DNA of 55,830 bases from an uncultured Anaerolineaceae bacterium. GTDB lineage: Bacteria; Chloroflexota; Anaerolineae; Anaerolineales; Anaerolineaceae. Position numbers and translations under genes: made by a program. Below are positions 32,577 to 41,036 of the stretch, piece by piece. The stretch lies in NCBI GenBank assembly GCA_938020565.1, contig CALIHP010000036.1:1-55830 (forward strand), read 5' to 3'. The notes beneath the pieces are model-generated. The model ran no database searches and was not told the origin of the DNA. It saw only the letters and a program-made list of their open reading frames with translations. How positions within the stretch are numbered: the first letter of the stretch is position 1; each line of letters begins with the position of its first letter.

Positions 32577-32788
32577 TCCCCGCGTTCGGATCGGATCCGG
32601 ACCGTTCGCGGCGTCCGCGGCGCGTCGTAAAATTCGGAGGTTTTGACGCGCTCGCCGGAAAGCGCGCCGATTTTCTCTTCGAGCGCGGCGGTCAGCGCGA
32701 CGCAGTCCGCTCCCGGGACGCCGCGGACCTGAACGCGGGTTCTTCCGTCTGGATCGATCGTGATTTCGATTTCTTCGAGATTTGTCAT
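32573..32788 (-). CDS. DUF2997 family small protein
   Basis: A 71-residue protein that matches the DUF2997 pattern: EIEITIDPDGRTRVQVRGVPGADC...LTAALEEKIG, then EFYDAPRTPRTVRI. The conserved Cys in GADC and the beta-hairpin start are characteristic. The start at 32788 is used because AGGAGG lies 10 bases upstream; a longer frame to 32809 overlaps that site. Family function is unknown; members occur near ferredoxin, AAA ATPase or radical-SAM genes in several phyla (recalled knowledge, not checked). Confidence 0.78.
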   Translation of the reverse strand: MTNLEEIEITIDPDGRTRVQVRGVPGADCVALTAALEEKIGALSGERVKTSEFYDAPRTPRTVRIRSERGE

Positions 32789-32867
32789 TCGGGTTTTCCT
32801 CCTGTCCATTATTTCGGGACTTCGTCCTCAGAATCGTTGGACCAGATCGTTCGGCGCTATTTGATTT

Positions 32868-34421
32868 TCAGGATAAGCGGACGACCGGCTCCCGATTCAG
32901 GACGCGGCGTCCGCTACGCAGGTCGATCGCGCTGACGATCAGGAAGCGGTCTGCGTCGATCGCGAAATCGACGGAAAACCGCGCTTCGCCGCGGCTTGCC
33001 GGCGGGTCGGCTTCAAGGAATTGCGCGGCGCGCGCGTTGAGGAAGACGGATTCGAACGCTTCGGACGGCTGAACCCGGTTCAGGATCCGGACTTCTCCGT
33101 TCTCATCAAACAGCAGTTCATACGGGTCGGTCGCAGTCGCGCCCTGCGTCAGGCTCCGTTCATAGATCGACAGACCGAAAAGCCGCTGGCCCGGGCGCGT
33201 CGCTTTCAGCCGCAGCGTTTTCACGACGTCCGCGCTTGGGAAAACGGCGCCGGACGGGACGATTGTCTCGAATCTGGCTTCGCCGCTTTGCCCGTCGCGG
33301 TAGCGGACTGCGTAAGAATGCGTCAGGATATCGCGGAGCGGCGTCACCCCGGACGTGGCCGCCCGAAGCGCCCCGATCGCGACGGACGTCGTCGGGTCGG
33401 TTTCGACGAACGATGATTCCGGAAAGACAGACCGGATCGCCGCGCGGATTGCAGGGATCCGGACCGAGCCGCCGATCGCGAAAAGTTTTCGGAGCGCGGA
33501 CGAGTCGACGCCGTTCGCGGCGGCCGCGTTCCGAACGTCGCGGATCATGCGTTCAAGATTCGGAAGGAAATCGTGGCGCCTGAGGATTGTTTCCAGCTCC
33601 TCGCGCGTCAGCTCCATTCCGCCGAAGGTTAGCCCGCCGGGATCGTCTTCCGGCTCGAACCGCGCCGTCTCCCGCTCGCTCAGCGCGATTTTCAGCCGTT
33701 CGCAGCCGCGCAGCAGCGCGGCTCCCTGCGGGCGGAGGCGGGCATCCTGAAGCGGGATCCCGATCCGGCCGCAGAGTTCTTCGAGGATCCAGCGATCGAT
33801 ATCTGCGCCGCCGGTCGACCGGCCGTCTTTGCCCCTGACGCGTATCGTTCCGCTTGAATCGTGCGCGGCGACGAGAGCCTGCTGCGTCGTTCCGCCGACG
33901 TCGAGGACGAAAAACGGTTCCCCGGATTCAAGGCGGATCCCCGCGTCCGCCGCCGCCGCGCCGGCTTCGTCAAGAACGCGCACGGCGAGATTGGGGGCCT
34001 CGAACGAACGCTTCAGCCAGTCGCGGTAAAAGTCGAAACTGTCGGTTGGGGCGGTGAAGATGAGTTCGGAGACGGTCCCGGGCGCGAGCGCAGCCTCGAT
34101 TTCGATGAGCGTTTGTCGAAGAAAGCGGACCGCCGCCTCTTGCGCCGTGACGCGTTCGCCGCCGGCGCGGACGCGGACCGGGCTGTTCAGCGCGATATAC
34201 CGTTTCATCCAGCGGAACGTCCCCGGCGCGGTCAGCAGGCCGGCCCGCTCGACCGGATAACCGGCGAGCGGCGTGCCTGAATTCGCGAACGAAATAACCG
34301 ACGGGATCAGGAACGTTCCCGGAAGCGACAGCCGCGGAAGGAAAAGCGGCGCGATCGTCCCGTCCGCGGCGGCCGCGGCGGCGACTGTATGCGTACTGCC
34401 AAAGTCGATAGCGATGCGCAT
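32868..34421 (-). CDS. Hsp70-like ATPase with reduced substrate domain
   Basis: An actin/Hsp70-fold protein of 517 residues, shorter than DnaK (about 640). The ATPase core is intact: IDFGSTHTVAA phosphate-1 loop (4-14), VLDVGGTTQQA phosphate-2, the connecting GGADIDRWI helix and the IGGSVRIPAIRAAI adenosine motif. The last 150 residues contain a short beta-sandwich (LTHSYAVRYRDG.., RLKATRPGQRLFGLSIYE) but no helical lid. It differs from DnaK in having an FGST rather than LGTT loop. It heads the unit with DUF2997 and the radical-SAM gene (79-base gap, then a 4-base overlap), which suggests a specialised chaperone for those proteins (inference). Confidence 0.85.
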   Translation of the reverse strand: MRIAIDFGSTHTVAAAAAADGTIAPLFLPRLSLPGTFLIPSVISFANSGTPLAGYPVERAGLLTAPGTFRWMKRYIALNSPVRVRAGGERVTAQEAAVRFLRQTLIEIEAALAPGTVSELIFTAPTDSFDFYRDWLKRSFEAPNLAVRVLDEAGAAAADAGIRLESGEPFFVLDVGGTTQQALVAAHDSSGTIRVRGKDGRSTGGADIDRWILEELCGRIGIPLQDARLRPQGAALLRGCERLKIALSERETARFEPEDDPGGLTFGGMELTREELETILRRHDFLPNLERMIRDVRNAAAANGVDSSALRKLFAIGGSVRIPAIRAAIRSVFPESSFVETDPTTSVAIGALRAATSGVTPLRDILTHSYAVRYRDGQSGEARFETIVPSGAVFPSADVVKTLRLKATRPGQRLFGLSIYERSLTQGATATDPYELLFDENGEVRILNRVQPSEAFESVFLNARAAQFLEADPPASRGEARFSVDFAIDADRFLIVSAIDLRSGRRVLNREPVVRLS

Positions 34422-34470
34422 GCCCGGTTTAATTCTCCTTTCGCTTTCGCTCGTTCAAGATTTTCCTGCA

Positions 34471-34479
34471 ATTGTACCA
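34471..34479 (-). promoter_or_regulatory. Extended -10 promoter of the Hsp70-like operon
   Basis: The minus strand reads TGG-TACAAT about 50 bases before the ATG at 34421, identical to the element before the thioredoxin/CcdA gene. Confidence 0.5.
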
Positions 34480-34524
34480 ATCGATCGCGGAGAGGAGTAG
34501 ATTTACGCCTGAACCCTCGCGTGA

Positions 34525-34533
34525 TGATAAAAT
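34525..34533 (+). promoter_or_regulatory. Extended -10 promoter of galK
   Basis: TGA-TAAAAT lies 48 bases before the galK ATG, giving a leader of about 40 nt with a GAAAGGA ribosome site. Confidence 0.55.
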
Positions 34534-34581
34534 GAATTTAAGAATGATCATGAGGTTCGCCGGAATGAAAGGAAATCGGAC

Positions 34582-35718
34582 ATGCTGAATCGTATTATTG
34601 AAGCTTTCAGGGAAGCCTACGGCACTGCGCCGGATTATGTCGTTCGTTCGCCGGGACGTGTCAACCTGATCGGCGAGCATACGGATTATAACGAAGGTTT
34701 CGTTTTCCCGATGGGGATCGTTTATGATCAGTGGCTGGCGCTCCGGAAAAACGGTCGCGACGAAGTCCGCTGGTATTCGCGCGACGTGGATTCGAAGGAC
34801 GCGTTTTCGATTCGCGACTTTTCGAAGAAGAAACGGTCCTGGATCCAATTCCCGCAGGGCGTCGCCTGGGCGCTCCGCGAACAAGGTTATCCGTTAGCCG
34901 GATTTGACGGTTATTCGATGGGGACGATTCCGATCGGTTCCGGGCTTTCGTCGTCGGCGGCGCTTGACCTGGTCAGCTGCGCCGCGTTTTCGCGGGCGGC
35001 GGGGTTTGACTGGGACCCGGTCGCGATGGCGAAGGTCAGTAAAGCCTGCGACAATCGCTGGATCGGATTAAACAACGGGATCATGGATCAGCTGATCTCC
35101 GCGATCGCGGAGGAAGGAAAAGCGACGCTGATCGATTGCCGCGACCTGAGTACCGAGACGTTTTCGCTCCCGGGCGAAACCGTTATCGTTATCCTGAATA
35201 CAAACGTCAGGCATTCGCTTGTCGGATCGGAATATAACGATCGGCATGCGGAATGCCTCCGCGGGGCGGAGGCGTTCGGGCTGGCGTCGCTGCGTGATCT
35301 GTCGCTGGAGCGCTTTGAGGCGGAAGCCCCGGCGCTCGATCCGGTCGTGCGCCGCCGCGTCCGGCATGTTTTAAGCGAAAATCTTCGGACGCTGGAGGCG
35401 GCGAAAGCCATGGCGGCGAATCAGCCGGAGCGTCTTGGGCTGCTGATGAACGAAAGTCATGAAAGCCTGCGCGTTGATTTTGAAGTTTCCTGCGTTGAGC
35501 TGGATATCATGAGCGAGGAAGCGCGGCGGCAGCTTGGCTGTTACGGGGCGCGCATGACCGGCGGTGGCTTTGGCGGGAGCGTCGTTGCGCTCGTTCGCAC
35601 GGATGCTGCGGATGAGATGATGGCGGGGGCCGCGGCCGGCTATCAGGCGCGGACGGGCATCCAGCCAACCGTTTTCGCGACGCGGCCCTGTAAAGGGACC
35701 TCGTTTGAGCTGAATTAG
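34582..35718 (+). CDS. galK: Galactokinase
   Basis: The GHMP kinase that phosphorylates galactose to galactose 1-phosphate (Leloir pathway). The 378-residue protein shows the galactokinase signature RSPGRVNLIGEHTDYNEGF (22-40), the GHMP ATP-binding loop PIGSGLSSSAAL (117-128), catalytic Asp169 in NNGIMDQ, and the C-terminal MTGGGFGGSVVAL motif. AGGAAA precedes the ATG. It is monocistronic: promoter upstream, strong terminator downstream; no galT or galE is nearby. Confidence 0.96.
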   Translation: MLNRIIEAFREAYGTAPDYVVRSPGRVNLIGEHTDYNEGFVFPMGIVYDQWLALRKNGRDEVRWYSRDVDSKDAFSIRDFSKKKRSWIQFPQGVAWALREQGYPLAGFDGYSMGTIPIGSGLSSSAALDLVSCAAFSRAAGFDWDPVAMAKVSKACDNRWIGLNNGIMDQLISAIAEEGKATLIDCRDLSTETFSLPGETVIVILNTNVRHSLVGSEYNDRHAECLRGAEAFGLASLRDLSLERFEAEAPALDPVVRRRVRHVLSENLRTLEAAKAMAANQPERLGLLMNESHESLRVDFEVSCVELDIMSEEARRQLGCYGARMTGGGFGGSVVALVRTDAADEMMAGAAAGYQARTGIQPTVFATRPCKGTSFELN

Positions 35719-35731
35719 CGCTTCCGAATAG

Positions 35732-35766
35732 AAAAACCCCGGAACAGTTCATTCCGGGGTTTCTTT
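35732..35766. terminator. Bidirectional terminator between galK and the binding-protein gene
   Basis: AAACCCCGGAA (35734-35744) and TTCCGGGGTTT (35752-35762) form a perfect 11-bp stem with T-rich flanks on both strands. Confidence 0.88.
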
Positions 35767-35779
35767 TCAGTAATCGATC

Positions 35780-36865
35780 TTACTCAGCCAGATAAGCGGA
35801 GATCAGCTCCGTTTCAATCACTTCCGGCGTCAGGCCGAACCAGCTGTAGAACTTCTGCATTTCGGCTTCGAGGTCGATATCCTCGCTGAGCTCCGGATAG
35901 AGCGTCTTGACGGTCCAAAGCAGGCCCAGCCCGCGGCGCGGACCGGCGCTGTCCCAGGAGAGGGTATCCTTCCCGAACGGGTAGATTTCGCCGTTCTTAA
36001 CCGCGCGGAGCTCTTTCCAGGCCTCGTCTTCTTTCAGCATGGCGACGTTGGCTTTCGGGTCATCGAAGTAATTGACAATCATCAGGACGTCAGGGTCATA
36101 CGCGGCGATCTGCTCAAAGTTGACGTCCATCCATTTATTCGTATTCTCGGCGTCGGCTTTCCAGACCGGATCGCCGCCCGCGTCTTCAACCATGGAAGTC
36201 TGGAACCAGTTCGCCGGAGCGATTTTCAGCGCGTACGCGCCGTCGGCTTCCGCGAACTGAAGCAGGAGGACCTTTTTCTTCGTCTCAACTTCGGCGGCAA
36301 TTTTCGCGACGCGTTCTTCGATCCCGGCGTAATAGGCGAGAATTTCAGCGGCGCGTTCTTCTTCGCCGAAAACCTTTCCAACGGCGGTGACGTCGACGAC
36401 GTAGTCGGCCGGCGATTCAAGGCTCAGGTAGACGACCGGAATCCCGGTTTCTTCGAAAGCGATGCCTGCGTCTTCGCGGGTATAGCTCTTCAGGAAGATG
36501 ACGTCGGGTTTCATCGCGGCAACGGTTTCGACGCTTCCGTCCTCTAACTCCGGCGTCTGAATATCCAGGAGCGACATGAATTTTCCTTTATCCTGCCCGC
36601 CGCGTCCGGTAATAACGGACGTCCGCCCGCTTTCGAACATGAACGGCAATTCGACGATCGTCCCGGTCTTTTTTCCGGCGATGACGGCCGAGGCGGCCGG
36701 GGCGTTGAAGGTAACTTCGCGGCCGAGGACGTCGGTCAGCGTGGCTTCTTTTTGTTCGACGACTGTGACGGCGTCGACGGCGGTTTCCTGGGCGGCGACG
36801 GCGAAAACGCCGAAACAGAGCGCGAGGATGAACGTGAGAATCAGACTGCGGTAAATGTGTTTCAT
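35780..36865 (-). CDS. TroA/BtuF-type ABC substrate-binding protein (metal-chelate class)
   Basis: A secreted receptor of the periplasmic-binding-protein 2 family used for iron-siderophore, heme, cobalamin or metal uptake. The 361-residue protein has a signal peptide (1-25, cleaved at VAAQ), then TLTDVLGREVTF, the family's entry strand, the VETVAAMKPDVIFLKSY signature, the ETGIPVVYLSLESPADY block and a C-terminal AGGDPVWKADAENTNKWMDVNFEQIAAYDPDVLMIV section. No permease or ATPase gene adjoins it, so the ligand is uncertain. Expression is probably repressed by a metal or nutrient sensor: a good promoter and a palindrome lie upstream. Confidence 0.85.
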   Translation of the reverse strand: MKHIYRSLILTFILALCFGVFAVAAQETAVDAVTVVEQKEATLTDVLGREVTFNAPAASAVIAGKKTGTIVELPFMFESGRTSVITGRGGQDKGKFMSLLDIQTPELEDGSVETVAAMKPDVIFLKSYTREDAGIAFEETGIPVVYLSLESPADYVVDVTAVGKVFGEEERAAEILAYYAGIEERVAKIAAEVETKKKVLLLQFAEADGAYALKIAPANWFQTSMVEDAGGDPVWKADAENTNKWMDVNFEQIAAYDPDVLMIVNYFDDPKANVAMLKEDEAWKELRAVKNGEIYPFGKDTLSWDSAGPRRGLGLLWTVKTLYPELSEDIDLEAEMQKFYSWFGLTPEVIETELISAYLAE

Positions 36866-36889
36866 GAAAGCCCTCTCTTTAAATGAATG

Positions 36890-36902
36890 CTTATTTAATA
36901 AG
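36890..36902. promoter_or_regulatory. Palindromic operator candidate CTTATT-T-AATAAG
   Basis: A 13-bp perfect palindrome lies about 8 bases downstream of the predicted start of the binding-protein transcript, a good place for a repressor. Confidence 0.5.
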
Positions 36903-36916
36903 TAAAGCTTGATATA

Positions 36917-36944
36917 AGTATACTCAGGATGGCGAATCTGTCAA
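36917..36944 (-). promoter_or_regulatory. Sigma-70 promoter of the binding-protein gene
   Basis: Minus-strand TTGACA (36939-36944) and TATACT (36917-36922) with a 16-base spacer; consensus -35 and one mismatch in the -10. The start is expected near 36910. Confidence 0.8.
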
Positions 36945-36979
36945 TCCGTTGGAATAGGGCTTTCGTCGAATTGAGAAAT

Positions 36980-39043
36980 TTATGGGCAGGCGAAGCCGTC
37001 GATTTCAACCGGTTCAGCGCGGGGAATCAGGATTTGGACGCCCTGTTCCGGGAAGGTTTCCGACGGCTCATAGTAGCAGAGCGTCGGGACGGAAACGTAA
37101 CGGACGAACAGGTCGTTCTCTTCGCTGAAATTCAGGTCGGCTCCCTGAAACTTGACCTGGAGTGGTTCGCTGATAATCGCGCGGAAGCGCCGGGCTTTCA
37201 GGTCGGCGTAGTATGGCGAGAACCATTCGGCATTATCCGCCATCGCCTCGTCCATCATCCATTTCTTTTCATAGTCCGCGATCAGCTCGATTTCAGGGAC
37301 GGTCCCGAACGTCAGCAGCTGCCGCTGATCGATAAACAGGATGTCTTCGCCGCCTGCGGCTCTGATCACTGCCTGAATTTTTTCGACCGCGTCCTGCGTC
37401 GATTCAGGGTCCGGGTAGCGCTTCGGCGTCAGCGAAAACGCGATCGACACGGTCGGGATCAGGATTGCCGCCGCGATCAGGAGCGAAACGGGGCGATTCT
37501 TCCGGACGCAGCCGCGCGTCCAGCCGCCGAAACCGTCGTTCCAGGCTAACGCGGCGACGACGAGCAGCGCGATCAGGAACATGTCGAGGTTATGCAGGTT
37601 GGACCCGCCGCCGATTTTAACCGAAATCAGCAGCCCGACGGCGCAGAATCCAGCCAGCATCAACGCGATTAAACTGCGCGTTAACCGATCGATTCGCCAG
37701 CGCTGTTCCCGGTCCCAGGCGATCAGCAGCGCGATCAGCGGCAGAACGGCGGTCAGCAGCGCGAGCAGGATTCCCGGCGCGAACGTCTCGTTCGGGAGAA
37801 GCCGGCTCAGGATCAGCGGCTGGCGGGTCAGCGAATCAACGACCCATTCCCGCGTGAACATCGGCGGCGCTTCTTCGCCGCCCGGCTCTGCCGGCGATTT
37901 TACCGAGGCGGACCCGGACTTTGGCGCTGAAACGATGGCTCCGGTTGCAGCGGGCGGTTCGCTTTGGGGAAGGAAGTTATCCCGGCTCAGGTAGAATACC
38001 GCGCCGAGGAGCGCGGCGGCGGCGAGCAGGGACGCCGTCAGCCAGCGCGTTCTGCCCGGCTTCTTCGATTCAACGAAACCGATCGCCCCCGCCAGGACGG
38101 GCGGCGCGATAATCCAGGTCGAACGCGACAGGACGGCGAACGCGCCGGCGGCCATGAGAAGCGGAAGCTGGACCCAGCGCGGGGTTTTTCGCGCGGCGGC
38201 GACGATCGCAATCGCCAGGACGAGCGGCGTATAGATTGGTCCCTGATTCAGGAAGAGCATCGCGAAAATGATCGCCGGGAGCGCGGCGCTTCGTTCCCGC
38301 GGCCCCGGATTTTCCTGTTCCCGGAGGAGCGCCCAGCCGAGGAGCAGGTACGGCACGGTAAACAGGATCGCGTTCCACGCGCGCATCATCGTAATGGTGA
38401 CCTTCGGGAGCAGGAAAATCGCGCCCCATAATCCCTGCCGTCCCAGATCGATATACGCCGGGATCGGGCCGTCGCTCCGCCAGTCATACAGGCGGCGTCC
38501 GAACAGGACGGAATAATCCCAGAAGCGGTTCCCTTCGGACCAGCCGACGCTGAACGGGTAGTTATTTATTGTTTGGAGCCGTTCCGCGACGAGCGCGGAA
38601 ACCGAAAAAACCAGCGCGACGTTGACGAGCGCGGCGGCGTTGAATCGTTTCCCCCGCTCCCAAAGCCAGGCGGCGGCGAGAATCGTCAGCGCGAAAAGGT
38701 ACGCACGGATCCAAAACGCGCCGAACGGTTCGCTCCATGGGAGAAAGCCGTAAAGGACGAGCGGCGCAGCCGTTATCAGCGCGGCAGAAACGCGGTTCAG
38801 GATTGGCGCTTTCTCTTTCAGCGGCGCGATCCGTCCGGGGGCCCAGATCAGGAAAAAGACGAAGAGCGTCCCCAGGAGAAGCGCGGCGCTGATCGCGAGG
38901 AACGAAGGGACGATCCGCCCTTTCGAGAGGAATTCGTTATAGCGGAGAAAAACCGCGCGCGACGCCAGTCCAGCGAGCGCCAGCCAGATCGCGCTGAGCC
39001 CCGATAAGAGCGGTATCGATTCCCGTTCGTCCGGTTTATTCAT
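36980..39043 (-). CDS. Polytopic membrane protein, GT-C-glycosyltransferase-like
   Basis: A 687-residue membrane protein with about twelve to fourteen hydrophobic helices and a soluble C-terminal part of about 160 residues (from CVRKNRPVS onward, after one further helix). The acidic first-loop motif in YPFSVGWSEGNRFWDYSVLFGRRLYDW resembles the catalytic loop of GT-C lipid-linked sugar transferases, but no signature is decisive. A long polar loop with Pro, Glu and Gly lies at about 355-385. It probably transfers or flips a lipid-linked sugar (inference); alternatives are a polymerase or ligase of surface glycans. It stands alone between a transporter receptor and rnhA. Confidence 0.7.
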   Translation of the reverse strand: MNKPDERESIPLLSGLSAIWLALAGLASRAVFLRYNEFLSKGRIVPSFLAISAALLLGTLFVFFLIWAPGRIAPLKEKAPILNRVSAALITAAPLVLYGFLPWSEPFGAFWIRAYLFALTILAAAWLWERGKRFNAAALVNVALVFSVSALVAERLQTINNYPFSVGWSEGNRFWDYSVLFGRRLYDWRSDGPIPAYIDLGRQGLWGAIFLLPKVTITMMRAWNAILFTVPYLLLGWALLREQENPGPRERSAALPAIIFAMLFLNQGPIYTPLVLAIAIVAAARKTPRWVQLPLLMAAGAFAVLSRSTWIIAPPVLAGAIGFVESKKPGRTRWLTASLLAAAALLGAVFYLSRDNFLPQSEPPAATGAIVSAPKSGSASVKSPAEPGGEEAPPMFTREWVVDSLTRQPLILSRLLPNETFAPGILLALLTAVLPLIALLIAWDREQRWRIDRLTRSLIALMLAGFCAVGLLISVKIGGGSNLHNLDMFLIALLVVAALAWNDGFGGWTRGCVRKNRPVSLLIAAAILIPTVSIAFSLTPKRYPDPESTQDAVEKIQAVIRAAGGEDILFIDQRQLLTFGTVPEIELIADYEKKWMMDEAMADNAEWFSPYYADLKARRFRAIISEPLQVKFQGADLNFSEENDLFVRYVSVPTLCYYEPSETFPEQGVQILIPRAEPVEIDGFACP

Positions 39044-39258
39044 TGCATTGTCCGTCCTTTTCTCGCGGTGAAAGCGCGCGAATCAGGAAAAATGATAGAA
39101 TTTGTGGCGGGATTCATTCGGAACGTCCCGATGGATCGACGGTCAGGAACTAAATGGAAATATCTTCGTTTCATTGTCTTCTATTCTAACCGAATCGCGG
39201 GCGGATTTGCTGCGCAGCGGCGGAAGATTGGCGTTGAAACGGACGGGGAGGGAGAGCC

Positions 39259-39714
39259 GTGGCGGACGGATTGACGGAGGTTACGATTTATACGGATGGC
39301 GCCTGCTCCGGGAATCCGGGCCCGGGCGGGTACGGCGTTCTTTTAATATCAGGGACAAATCGAAAGGAGCTTTCGGGCGGCGAGGCGGAGACGACGAATA
39401 ACCGGATGGAGCTGACGGCGGTTATCGTTGGCCTGGAGGCGTTGAAGCGGCGCTGCGCTGTAACGCTGTATTCGGACTCGAAGTACGTCGTTGACATGGT
39501 CGAGCAGGGCTGGATGAAACGCTGGCGGGCCAATGGCTGGAAGCGGTCGAAGACGGAGGCGGCGAAGAACCCCGATCTTCTCGAACGGCTCTGGACGCTT
39601 CTCCAGCGGCATGAAGTCAGGTTCGTCTGGGTCAAGGGGCATGCGTCCAACCCGATGAATAACCGCTGCGACGAGTTGGCGGTCGCGGCGTCCCGTTCGG
39701 CGGCGAAGAAATAG
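39259..39714 (+). CDS. rnhA: Ribonuclease HI
   Basis: Degrades the RNA strand of RNA-DNA hybrids (EC 3.1.26.4). The 151-residue protein is of typical length with the catalytic set Asp13 (YTDGACSGNPGPGG), Glu51 (NNRMEL), Asp73 (YSDSKYV), His128 (KGHASNP) and Asp138 (NNRCDELA), plus the basic handle with WMKRWRANGWK. It begins with GTG at 39259 behind a strong GGGGAGGGAG site. Confidence 0.96.
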   Translation: MADGLTEVTIYTDGACSGNPGPGGYGVLLISGTNRKELSGGEAETTNNRMELTAVIVGLEALKRRCAVTLYSDSKYVVDMVEQGWMKRWRANGWKRSKTEAAKNPDLLERLWTLLQRHEVRFVWVKGHASNPMNNRCDELAVAASRSAAKK

Positions 39715-39725
39715 CGAGAATCGTG

Positions 39726-39731
39726 TAAAAT
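39726..39731 (+). promoter_or_regulatory. -10 box of a leaderless NeuD-like transcript
   Basis: TAAAAT ends 6 bases before the ATG at 39738, with TG directly upstream; no Shine-Dalgarno sequence. Confidence 0.5.
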
Positions 39732-39737
39732 AGTCGT

Positions 39738-40418
39738 ATGATTGAAAAAATGATCGTGTATGGCGGCGGCGGTCATGCGAAGACCGTGATCGACCTGATC
39801 CGCGCGATCGGACGGTATGAAATCGTCGGAATTATCGACGATGGGATGGCTTTGGGGACGGAGGTCATGAGCGTCCCGGTCATCGGCGCTTCGTCCGATC
39901 TTTTCCGGCTTCGCGGCGACGGCGTTCGCTGCGCCGTGAACGCGGTCGGCGGAATCGGAAATCCCGCCGTGCGCTGGCGTGTATTTGAGCGCCTGATCGA
40001 GGCGGACTTTGACCAGCCTGCGCTGGTTCATCCTTCAGCGGTAATCGAGCCGTCGGCGGTGATCGACGACGCGGTTCAGGTTCTCGCCGGAACGTATATC
40101 AGCTCGGATTCGCGCGTCGGCTTCGGAACGCTCCTGAACGCGGGCGTAATCCTGTCGCATGATGACCTGGTGGGCCGCTGCGTTAATCTGTCGCCGGGCG
40201 CTGCGCTGGGCGGGGCCGTCCGGATCGGCGATTTTACCCAGGTTGGAATGCGCGCGACGATCAATTCAGGCGTGACGATCGGGCGCGACGTCCGGATCGG
40301 CAACGGCGCGACCGTGAAAGACGACGTTCCGGACGGGACGCGTATTTTCGCCGGGGCGGTCTGGCCCGATCGCGTGGGTCGCGACGGCGGACGGAAGACG
40401 TATCGAAAAATTGCCTGA
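39738..40418 (+). CDS. NeuD/PglD-like sugar O- or N-acyltransferase
   Basis: A left-handed beta-helix acyltransferase of 226 residues. The N-terminal 70 residues bind nucleotide sugar (VYGGGGHAKTVIDLI, IIDDG) and the C-terminal 150 are hexapeptide repeats (ALVHPSAVIEPSAVIDDAVQVLAGTYI, RVGFGTLLNAGVILSHDDLVG...). His141 in ILSHDD is the catalytic base of PglD-type enzymes. It probably acetylates an amino sugar; the DegT aminotransferase two genes on may supply the amine. It opens the surface-glycan locus and looks leaderless. Confidence 0.88.
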   Translation: MIEKMIVYGGGGHAKTVIDLIRAIGRYEIVGIIDDGMALGTEVMSVPVIGASSDLFRLRGDGVRCAVNAVGGIGNPAVRWRVFERLIEADFDQPALVHPSAVIEPSAVIDDAVQVLAGTYISSDSRVGFGTLLNAGVILSHDDLVGRCVNLSPGAALGGAVRIGDFTQVGMRATINSGVTIGRDVRIGNGATVKDDVPDGTRIFAGAVWPDRVGRDGGRKTYRKIA

Positions 40419-40512
40419 ACGTGGACGGGTTTTCCGTTTGGACTGCGGTTTTTTACGCCGGGTCCGGCGGCCGGGTTTCGGGTCAAAATGATGAAGCGAG
40501 GGGAATGAGCGA

Positions 40513-40956
40513 ATGTTCCGGCGCAATCCGCAAGCGCAAAATACCAACCAGCAGCAGTCGGCCGCGTCGAGCGACCGTGTCACGTCGATTTTAGGCGCGG
40601 GGATTAATTGGCGCGGGAACCTGCGCGGCAGCGGCGGGATCCGGATCGAGGGAACGTTCGAAGGCGAGATTCAGGTTCAGGGGATTATCGTCGTCGGTGA
40701 GACCGGGAGGGTATTCTGCAACAATATTCGCGCTAATACGGTTGTCGTCGCGGGGACTGTTCGCGGGAATATCTCGGCGGAAAAGCTCGAAATCCGATCG
40801 ACGGGTCGGGTCTGGGGCGACGTTTACGTCGTCGGATTCTCGACGGAAGAAGGCGCTTTCCTGCGCGGGTCGGTCCGGATGGAGGAGAAGTTCGTTCTCG
40901 ACCCGAGCCAGCCGCCGCCGGCGCCGTATAATCCGAATTCCGTGAGTATGTATTGA
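40513..40956 (+). CDS. Bactofilin (polymer-forming cytoskeletal protein)
   Basis: A bactofilin of 147 residues: a polar N-terminus (1-22), then a right-handed beta-helix core with the family rhythm (LGAGINWRGNLRGSGGIRIEGTFEGEIQVQGIIVVGETGRVF..IRANTVVVAGTVRGNISAEKLEIRSTGRVWGDV), then a Pro-rich tail ending NSVSMY. Bactofilins form filaments that position envelope machinery. It lies inside a surface-glycan gene run, between an acyltransferase and an aminotransferase, so it may organise that system (inference). GAGGGG lies about 9 bases before the ATG. Confidence 0.9.
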   Translation: MFRRNPQAQNTNQQQSAASSDRVTSILGAGINWRGNLRGSGGIRIEGTFEGEIQVQGIIVVGETGRVFCNNIRANTVVVAGTVRGNISAEKLEIRSTGRVWGDVYVVGFSTEEGAFLRGSVRMEEKFVLDPSQPPPAPYNPNSVSMY

Positions 40957-41036
40957 GTGGGAAATCAGGAAGTAGAAAACCGAGCGGAAAACGGCGGGAA
41001 GCGTCCGTAAATCGAGAGGGATCAGGAGCTGCACAA

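Noticed and set aside
39068..39401. Two overlapping ORFs before and into rnhA
   Set aside because: Compositionally unlike proteins of the window, one runs through rnhA in another frame, and no start signal supports them, although a TGA-TAGAAT box lies near 39091.
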